DNA of 64,000 bases from Ditylenchus dipsaci (lineage: Eukaryota; Nematoda; Chromadorea; Rhabditida; Anguinidae): contig SADC01000362.1 in the NCBI GenBank assembly GCA_004194705.1, forward strand, positions 1 through 64,000, read 5' to 3'. A model generated the notes under the pieces. That model did no database searches and was not told the origin of the DNA. It worked only from the letters and a program-made list of their open reading frames with translations. Shown here in pieces: positions 56,032 through 64,000 of the stretch; the first letter of the stretch is position 1; every line of letters begins with the position of its first letter. A program made the position numbers and the translations under genes.

Positions 56032-56558
56032 GGTCTGTGCAGCGCATGTTAGCAAGCTTAAAGGGCAAAGCTCTCATCTGGTTTGATTAATCAGAAAAGG
56101 TTGATTTAAGCAGCGTTTTTTTCTGATTAATCAATCCAGACGATTTAAGCAGGTGAAATGAGACAATTTATGAAAAGGAACATTGATTTGTCTGATTCCT
56201 GCAAAAAAAACTGCAAAATATGCAGAAAACTTAAAAAACTAGCATGAGCACAAACACAAAAAAAATCGAGAAATAAAAGCACTGTAAGTCATGGTAACAA
56301 CACAGAATCCCGATTTTTCTTGAATGATAAGGAAGTCGACTGATATTATTGCGAAATTTCGGTGTAGAATCCGATAATTTTTTAGGATTCGCACTAGGGT
56401 TACTGGAAAAAACGATTATCACCATGAATATTTCTGAGAATGACGCCAAATTCTTGTGAAAATTGATGATATTTTTACTATATTGATAGAATTATCACCA
56501 GAATATTACCGAAAAGAGTATCGCCAGTGTTTGCAGCAAGCCTAGTTTGCACACATAA
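56032..56558. other. Probable intron, no feature
   Basis: AT-rich. Contains GATTAATCAG motifs repeated near 56080-56130. No coding evidence. Confidence 0.35.
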
Positions 56559-56560
56559 TA

Positions 56561-56824
56561 CCGTAAATGTTCTAATTGAAACCAATGGCTTGAATTAGAA
56601 CACACAACTCCCTAAGCAAGTTGTGGCATTGTATTTTTAGGTATGAAAAATTCAACATTTATGGATACACGATTACTCAAAATGTAACTAAGGAACAGGG
56701 CTACTTTGTGGTGGTCGTGCATCCATAAATGTTGAATTTTTCATACCTAAAAATACAATGCCAAAACTTGCTTGCGGAGTTGTGTGTTCTAATTCAAGCC
56801 CATGGGCTTCAAGAGCATTTACGG
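56561..56824. mobile_element. Palindromic MITE (CCGTAAATGTTCTAATT)
   Basis: CCGTAAATGTTCTAATTGAA, GCTTGAATTAGAACACACAA and TTTTTAGGTATGAAAAATTC are mirrored almost perfectly by GAATTTTTCATACCTAAAAA, TTGTGTGTTCTAATTCAAGC and CATTTACGG, around a 60-70-bp centre near 56690. The left edge follows TA. Confidence 0.9.
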
Positions 56825-59630
56825 TTAGCATACCTCTTTCTTATTGTATTATTGTATTCTGACAAGTCTGAATGATTTTTTTTGCTTTCTTAAAATTATT
56901 GGAGTTAGTCAACAATCCGTGTTGATTTTTTGTAAAAATCGCCTTCTTCTCCCTGTTGTTGTCTTTTCAAAAATACAACAGATATATTGCAAAGCATGTT
57001 TTCGATACGGATTTTTTAGCCCTTAATTAGCGAAAATAAACTTTTGCGGGTCGACAATTTTCACTCTTGACTGATTTTCATCTGCCTAATTATTTACCAA
57101 GCCGAATTAGCAATGCTTTTCTCCACCAGTTTTATTGCCAAATAAGTCCACTCTGACATTCCTTTATTTTTTTTTAAAACAACAACAAACAGTAATCTGT
57201 GTGCCCTTGCTCACTCTAAAATTCCAAACTTTCTTTATCTCAAATGCCCTTATTTGCATTAACATGCACTTCAAGCACCTTTTTGTACAGCTTAAAGCAC
57301 CTGCCAATTATTTTTGTTCAGAAAATTAAAGCAGTTATTATTTTTTACTGTCTTTTCTACTCTTTCTAATTACTTCCTTTAAAAAAATGCTTTGTAAACC
57401 AAAAAAACTTTCATCCTGTGCCTAATAAAATCAGTTAGTTGGTGGGCACTTTAACTAGCCCATTTGTTCTTGGTTTTAGCTAAGGCTGGCTGATTGGCTG
57501 GCTGTGGGAGTTGGTCGTTGGCCTTGTGTGACGAAACCAAGCCAGCAGCCAGAGGGCCACTTTCTCCCCTCCAATGAACATAGTATTTACCAGGCTAGCT
57601 GGCTTGTCAATATTTCGTGGTCAGACACTTACTGCCAAATTCTGTCGTTCAATGCCTTATTTTGGCTGGGAGAACATTGCCTTTTTATTTTTGGGGGCAA
57701 ATAAAACAAAGTAGGCTTGCATGCTACCTCCATTGCTCCATGAATAATTGAAGCTTTTGTGGTTCACGCATAGTGGGCAAGGTGGGCTTGCGGTTGCTTT
57801 ATGCTTCTTGTTTTGCTGAATCTTGGCTTATTTCGAAAGCTGGTTATGACACTGGCACTAGCTTTGGAATGGAAAAATTGTTCTTCTGAAAAATGCACTC
57901 TTCCTCTTTTCTGGAATAAACCAAGAAGTAGGAGGAGAGGGCATGTACTCGCAAGTGGCTTACTACTCCTCAACATTCGCCACTTTTCTCTTTTCCAATT
58001 TCCGATGCTGCACTTTTTATCCCTTTTTGTTGGAAAGCTTAAGAGAGAAGCAGGAGAAAAAGCCTAGGAATTGCGTGCTTTCTCGCTAACCAACAAGTTT
58101 TGAGTCGATGGCTGTGTGTGAATGTTGCTGCCGTGAGTTCTCCATCCATCAAGGTGAAAGAAAGCGAACGGTTACAATTTTTATACATAGCTGCCAACTC
58201 GAAACTTAAAAAGTAAGGAGATTTTCTCGAACAATTATATTTTAGGCAAAGCTCTCAAACGTCCTTCTTAATAAGATTTGTGCTTATTTGGGTCTCCAAA
58301 TCTTATTACTTTTTAGAATTTTACGTCAAAATTTATTTTTCAGCACCAGAAAAGCAATAAAAAAAGCAATGCTTTTTGACAAAATACCCTGAAATGCTCT
58401 TATTATAACCAAAAGTTTATTTTTGAAATTTTGAGTTGAGAGCCCTGAGCTTAGGATAATTTAGCAGAAATATGCCATTTTTGGTGCTCAAATATAAGAT
58501 TCTGGATGAACTTGTGAAAAGAAAATGGTTTGAAGTTTTAAAATTATTTGGAAAAGTCTTATTAATAAGTACGTTTGGGGCCCTGTTTTGCAATGTATTG
58601 TAAATTTATGGTAAAGTCAATTTCATCGAACTTCGACTGCATTACATTTAGCTGTTGCATAATTTTGCGCTTTTGTGATAGCAAGCAATACTCAAAGCCT
58701 GTGATTGCCTCCTATCGCTATTTATTTTAAATTATTATGTACCCTTTACAAGTTGCATGTTCAGATCAGGACTAAACCATATTTCTAAATTCCTCGTCGT
58801 TCAATATGTTTCCTAGGTCGCAAAATTATGCAAATCTTTTGTTTGTTCGCCAATAGTAATCACATTTGTATGATTTATGTATCTTGCTCAATTTATCTCT
58901 TTTTATTTGTTCCAAAGCCGAATTAAAAAAAAACAAACCCGCGTTTTATTGAAGCAAAAAGAGAACGAAAAAAAGAGTGGGTGGAATGTGCATTGGTGGT
59001 TGTAGAAGCATGAGTTCACAGTTTTTTCAACATAAAAGACAATTTGGGGAAGTCGGCTGACTAGTGCACATATTATGCATATTGGACCACCGCTTTTTGT
59101 GTTGGGCTGTTTCAACCACTCTCAGTGCACTTGACTAAGCTTCTTTTTGGAGACAACTAAAAGACAAGCAGTATTAGTCATCGCCCCTTTCCTCCATTAT
59201 TTCTATAATTCTCGAGGTTGAGTAATAGACTCCTGCCACCACTATTATGCCACTCTCTAAATGCTTTATTTTGAAACAACAATCTCTGCTTTAATCGTGC
59301 TTATCGAAATTGTTTAAGATATACTTTTAAGGCGTTGAAAGATAATTTTTTACCAGCCATGGCTTTACGCCAAGGATTTATAATGCGTTTCAAAGGACCG
59401 TGCCCGTTTACTTGAGCGTTTCCCAAAAAAATAAAAATCGTCTCCGCCAAGAACATTTCATTCTTATTCTAGTAATAACACCTTAATAACCTCAAAAGTT
59501 CACACAAGTTTAAGTAGTCATTGTTACTTTTAAAAATCGAAACTTTTTTACAAAACCTGTAATGAATAAGTATGAAAATTGTGCCTATAAAAATGAGCGT
59601 CGTCGCCTTTTGCCGCCGCCACCGCGCTCT
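56825..59630. other. Long non-coding stretch, possibly intronic
   Basis: No supported exon, tRNA or inverted repeat. Positions 57480-58080 are less AT-rich, with several overlapping short frames but no domain motifs. At most this is intron or intergenic DNA. Confidence 0.4.
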
Positions 59631-59635
59631 AAAAT

Positions 59636-59950
59636 TTTTAGCTTATTGATGTTCGAAATTGTTTAAAACCTCGTTTTTTTGAATTTATCTGATTTTTTTT
59701 TTTAAATTTTTTAGCACCCTGGAAATCACTATTGATAGAATTTCGGCTACCAGACAATTTCCAATATTTTTGAAAAATGTTGTGCGACATTTTCCAACAT
59801 TTGGACCATATTTCGATCGAATATTCCCGAAAAATGGTCAAAAATATTGGAAATTGTCTGTTGGCCAGAATTTCTCTGTCAAATGATCTTTTTTAGCTTA
59901 TTGATGTTAACCTCGTTTTTAGAATTTATCTTTTTCAAATGGTTAAAAAT
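59636..59950. repeat. Direct repeat pair enclosing a hairpin
   Basis: TTTTAGCTTATTGATGTT and AACCTCGTTTTT...GAATTTATCT occur at 59636-59690 and again at 59892-59935. Between them, CAGACAATTTCCAATATTTT (about 59752) is mirrored by AATATTGGAAATTGTCTG (about 59848), with an inner ATATTTCGATCGAATATT palindrome. Confidence 0.65.
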
Positions 59951-60745
59951 ACCACTATTACCTTAGCATAAATTTTATGCATGGAACATTTAGATGAAGT
60001 AGCAATAAGTTAGGGATAGGGTCGCCGGATACTGAAAGGGGATAGCATTATATCCTCAAAAAGCGATAGCCTTGAAAATGTGTGTTTGCCTTTCTAGCTT
60101 TAGCTACTACATTCACCACTGCTATAATTTATGCTGTACTTTTGTTGGAAAAATGGTGTCTGGTCTCAGCCACTTTCATTGGTTATTCTATGTGCTTGTT
60201 TTGTTGCTTTATTTTTCGTTTCATCTCAAAGTTTGGAATAGCACAGTTGCGTTTTATTAGTTTATAAAAACTAAAGCTAGTTTTTTTAATTCCTACCTTT
60301 TGTCAATTACTACCTTTTAAATTAAATGAATTGCTAGACCGTTTTTAGTCAGAGAATTACCAAGTATATTATATAAAATATAATAGTTCTCAAGCTAGAA
60401 AACTCCATATTTGAATAAAATAGTATTTGAGTAGCCCATTCAATATTTTCAAATGTAAAATTTGTGACATAGTTCGGTGTTTTATATATTATTTTTACAG
60501 GAGTTATCAAGAATTTATAAAAGTTTCAAACGGCCATAACTTTTTGGTTGTGACACGACAAGACATTGGTTTAACAAGCCAAAATAAATAGCGTGCTACA
60601 CGAGGTATCGAACCTGGGGAACATTTTGGGCCATAAAACACACACGCTTATCGGAACTTATTTACTTGGTGGGAGGGGGCTACGTGGCGCATTTTTCACC
60701 AATCTGTAAATCTGAAAATTTTGACCGAAATATGACTTTTTGTCT
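59951..60745. other. Non-coding, with tRNA-like remnant
   Basis: At about 60607-60625 the minus strand has CCAGGTTCGATACCTCG, a B-box/T-arm-like sequence without a complete cloverleaf. Short Cys-rich frames near 60080-60260 are not supported. Confidence 0.4.
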
Positions 60746-60749
60746 TGGG

Positions 60750-61085
60750 GGACCAAGGTAAATTACCCTGTATTAAGGTATTCCACCCCGTTTTAGTCAC
60801 TGGAGCTGGGCAAAAAGAGTCTATTTACGCATTTTCGACCAAGAGTCTTGCTCAGAATCATGTCTTAGGTAAGTGAGTGCGCGCATCTCTAACCTACGAA
60901 GGGGCGCAGGGGATGAGATGCGCACACCCACATACCTTAGACACAAATCACTCGAAAGTGACTCTGGATGCATGAAAAAAAACATGCATACCAGAGTTTC
61001 TTTATGCGGTAGACCCCACTTAACAAAACTATAGGTATCCAGGTACCCTTTCAGGTTAGATTACCTTGAGGAACAAGGGAAAAAG
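60750..61085. mobile_element. Imperfect inverted-repeat element
   Basis: CCAAGGTAAATTACCCTG and TATTCCACC at the left have weak mirrors TTAGATTACCTTG at the right. Inside, GGTAAGTGAGTGCGCGCATC is mirrored by GATGCGCACACCCACATACC. Just outside, 61215-61255 (minus) reads GGCCTCGGTGGCGCAGTGG, an A-box-like tRNA 5' half. Confidence 0.5.
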
Positions 61086-61592
61086 TCGAATTTTGGTTAA
61101 AAAATTTTTTTAATAATTTTTTTGTGTGGAAAAATGTCAAAAAAACAACTTTTTTTATCTTTTTAGGCATTTAAAAATTACTTAGGAGTCGTTTAAACAT
61201 AATTTACAAATTTCAAGTAAGTATGTTCCCGTTTATCCACTGCGCCACCGAGGCCGATTTTCTCAACTTAAACGGCTTTTCCCCTCCTTTAATATACGGA
61301 ATTATGTATTTTTGTTACTCTAAACAAGTATGACCTCTTCTCAACATACCAGAATGTAGCAATTGATTACTGTTCCCCAGTGATTTTTGCAGTTTTTGCT
61401 AGCCTCTTTTAGTCTTTTATTTATTCAAACTAATAAAAAAAAGTCTCTCTATTAGCATAGATGAGAACCGAAGTCCCGCATATTATTTTAACCATTGCTT
61501 TCAACTCAATTAGATTTTTATAATTTTTAATAATCACGTATTTTTACTTTTTCTGACGTAGCACTTTTTATGTATCTCGAAAAAAGCGATGG

Positions 61593-61872
61593 AATTGCCA
61601 ATGGCTTGTTCGCGCTGTTAGAGTTCGGGTAAGAGGTGTTCATGCACTAAAAAACCCGAACTCTAACTCTAACTTGGTGGTATTCACGTACATCGAGTGT
61701 TTGGTTAGTTTTTGGGGGATTTACTACAACTTATATGCATGAACACCTTCAAATTTAACCTCGAACTCTAACTCGAGGTACATGAACACCCTCGAGTTAG
61801 AGTTTGGATCATAGGTGTTTACGTAGCCAAAAACCCGAACTCTAACTTTAATAACGTGAACAAGCCATAAAA
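61593..61872. mobile_element. Fold-back with CGAACTCTAACTC repeats
   Basis: ATGGCTTGTTCGCGCTGTTA and GAGTTCGGGT are mirrored by ACCCGAACTCTAAC and GAACAAGCCAT. CGAACTCTAACTC or its inverse recurs about six times along the element, so the arms carry direct as well as inverted repeats. Target duplication is not evident. Confidence 0.8.
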
Positions 61873-61904
61873 TCTTTTTTATAATTTTACAAGGGATAGA
61901 CCCT

Positions 61905-62225
61905 TACTGTGATCTGGGGGAACTTCGATGACAATTTTTTTTCTACGTATTCTTGTACAGCGTTCCCAAGTTCCTGACGAATCTGGCTCCCCAGATCTGA
62001 AGATCCACAAAAAGTGGTAGAAGGGTCACTCAAAGTTCTAAAAGCACCTCCATACCCCTATCATGGTTTTCATAGCTGACCCTTGTGCCATGGGTAATTC
62101 CTAACAACTTTATTGAGTTTCAGAGGTGGGGAGCCAAATCCACATGGGATTTGGGCTCGCTCTACAAGAATACGCGCATAAAAAAAATTCATCGGAAAAA
62201 CCCCAGGTCACAGTCAGGCTCCCTC
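61905..62225. mobile_element. Palindromic MITE (ACTGTGATCTGGGG ends)
   Basis: CTTACTGTGATCTGGGGGAA, TTCGATGACAATTTTTTTT and TACGTATTCTTGTACAGCG are mirrored by CGCTCTACAAGAATACGCG, AAAAAAATTCATCGG and CCCCAGGTCACAGTCAGG. Inner GGCTCCCC/GGGGAGCC pairs are also present. Confidence 0.8.
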
Positions 62226-62698
62226 CCTTGTTAGAATAATCTTGGTTTCTCGGTTTTTGTAATAATCGATTATAATGTTTTTTTGTTTTTTCAAGTAGTC
62301 CGTTATTGTGGTTATTTCTTGCTTAGATCTGAAAAGCCGGACAAGTTCTGAAGTTGTACTTTACTTTTTAGAAGCGAAAATTTTGCTCTAAAAGGGCAAA
62401 TCTGTGCATAAACAACAGCTTTTTTTGCATTCAATCTGTTTCTCTTCCAAAGATTTGCCCTTTTTAAACAGCGAAATTATTATTATTGTTCCAAATAACA
62501 TAAGATTTGCATTTTTCTGTCATTTTTAATTTTTTTAATCAGAAGACCTAAACATTTTGATAAAAAATAGTAAAAAACTGCTTTTTTAAAAGATATTTTT
62601 ATAGTTCGACTTACAAGGGAACCTCCAGGAGTGTCCTTTTTCAAAGAGTTCATTCACAGATTTTTTTGCAGAATCGCGTAGAGCACCCGAAAGTACTA

Positions 62699-62852
62699 CA
62701 GCCCTCTAAAAAAAATTAGAGGGCCGTTATATAGAGGTTTTGTATTTTTTAAAAGTAAAATTATTCAAATATTGAAAAACGATCGGCAAAATCGGAATCC
62801 TTGCGATATTTGCGACCAGACTGTCAAAACAGAATTTAAAGAGGTTTGACTG
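62699..62852. mobile_element. GGAATCCTTGCGAT-family MITE
   Basis: Bordered by TA at 62697-62698 and 62853-62854. It ends AAAGAGGTTTGACTG and contains the family core GGAATCCTTGCGATATTTGC and CAGACTGTCAAAACAGAATT. The left half is diverged. Confidence 0.72.
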
Positions 62853-63935
62853 TATAATGAAGTGCTGCCACTTTTTTGATATTACCTTGACAATCATTGA
62901 GACAGAGCGTCCCGAAGTTCCCCGAAAACCATGATATGAGTATCATGGTTTTAGATTAATTTTTAATTGCACTTGTTACGTATATTTTTTGTATCATCAA
63001 CTTGCATGGGGCATTTTTGAGCTTCCTGTACTCATTTTTATTTTTTTGTTTTGTGACGTCGTACTGTGAACTGCTCCTTGCCCTGCTATCTTAAGGTATG
63101 AGCCCGTGGGTTGTATTCCCACGCCTCGTTTGCTTTTTCCCATCTCTCCACTAACTATGCATTACACTTACTTAAGTGTGTTCCATTTGATTTTCTGTTT
63201 TTTTTTTCAAAAAGGCTCTCCAGCACATAAAAAAGAATTTTTTTGCAAGCAAGCATTCAACTAAGCAACAAGAAGACCCCTCTTTTTGAGGTGCGCTTGG
63301 GGTGTCTGCATTTTTCAGTATTCTATTTTCTCTCTATTGCTACTGCTTTGTAATTGAAAAAGCGTCTGACTGGCCTGTTTGCTTATTCATACACACTTTT
63401 CGCGTTTTGCCACCTCTTTTTAGCTACTTTTTGGTTGGAAGCAGCCAGTCTGAGCCATTTCTGCTGGTTTTATACGTTGTTTTGAACTTGATATTTTTTG
63501 AGCTCGTAATCATGCTCTTGGTCTTTGGTAGTCGTATAATTGTGAGTTAATCTAATTTTCATAGCTAGTCTGTCCCAATTCTTAATTTAAGCATTTCAGC
63601 TTTAATTCTCAGAAAAGGTTGCTTGCAAAAGGTGGAAAGCTACGTGACGCTGATCTTTTCAACCAGTTTTCTTTAGCAAAATTTATCATTTTGCTAAAGA
63701 GAAATATCTAAAGAGTGTCAAATTTGTTAAATTTGAACCAATTTTCTTGAAAATTTAAAAAAAAATTGACTTTAAAGTTTTAAAGACCCAGCTCAAAATA
63801 ATGTCAAAACTAAAAAAAGGTTCTTGTAATGAAAAAATACGATACTCTATGACATACTAGCTTATGTAAAGTGAACTTTGTGATACTTATAAAATGCCGT
63901 GAAATTGAGCCGTAAACAATGAGCCGTATCTATTG
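62853..63935. other. Non-coding, no feature recognised
   Basis: AT-rich with one T-arm-like hairpin GTGGGTTGTATTCCCAC at about 63107. No gene is seen. Confidence 0.4.
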
Positions 63936-63939
63936 AACC

Positions 63940-64000
63940 GTATCGAGTAGTATCTAGGGTTGGTTGATTGGTAATTACCCGGGTAATTACCCGGAAAAAT
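63940..64000. repeat. Start of a GGTAATTACCC repeat, cut by window end
   Basis: TAGGGTTGGTTGATTGGTAA followed by TTACCCGGGTAATTACCCGG looks like the terminus and first subterminal repeats of another fold-back or hAT-like element extending past the window. Confidence 0.45.

Noticed and set aside
57504..58067. Short frames in the less AT-rich stretch
   Set aside because: No splice-compatible neighbours, and no conserved motifs were recognised.

Overview
The window looks like nuclear DNA of a nematode, probably a rhabditid with a fairly large, AT-rich, transposon-laden genome. The evidence is: short introns of about 47-55 bp with TTTTCAG-like acceptors; an acceptor just upstream of a start codon at 15713, as expected for spliced-leader trans-splicing; Srh-type chemoreceptor sequences; a nematode-type cytochrome P450; and a long Cys-rich secreted protein of nematode style. 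There are no prokaryotic operons, RBSs, rRNAs or CRISPR arrays.

Recognised genes, left to right: an SLC1 (EAAT-type) glutamate transporter (+, 2688-5342); a small patatin-like phospholipase (+, 10671-11604); a secreted Cys-rich protein (+, 15721-19519, six exons, frame intact); a disrupted Srh-like chemoreceptor (+, 22426-23463) with a relic copy just upstream; an ARB2A/FAM172-family alpha/beta-hydrolase-like protein (+, 29835-32725, four exons, intact); a short coiled-coil protein (+, 35019 onward); an isolated chemoreceptor 3' exon (+, 36150-36331); a TAX1BP3/TIP-1 single-PDZ protein (-, 36823-37308, three exons, 124 aa, intact); a 14-exon CYP2-clan P450 (-, 38527-43252); and the first exons of an unrecognised Ser/Ala-rich protein (+, 54936-55761), which probably continues past the right edge. 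These genes do not form one pathway. They are unrelated single genes in a repeat-rich landscape.

Most of the remaining sequence is mobile-element DNA, mainly inverted-repeat (fold-back/MITE) elements. Several have target-site duplications (TSDs) that can be read directly: 8-bp hAT-type TSDs at 43734/44619, 49811/52360 and 55900/56024; TA TSDs at 17803, 42790, 45069, 45456, 46954 and 62697; and a TTAA-flanked family near 52530. A recurring design is a fold-back whose arms carry subterminal tandem repeats in opposite orientation. Examples are the 1-kb, 16-17-bp minisatellite at 24215-25215 with its inverted partner at 26665-26815, and the 2.54-kb hAT-like palindrome at 49819-52359.

A second theme concerns sequence quality. 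The SLC1, patatin and P450 genes keep their splice sites and conserved motifs but contain many one-base losses, mostly in homopolymers. Near-identical duplicated blocks (1-1178 vs 5505-6672; 6523-7506 vs 7507-8487) also differ mostly by one-base indels. The simplest explanation is residual long-read consensus error, although real pseudogenisation cannot be excluded from sequence alone.
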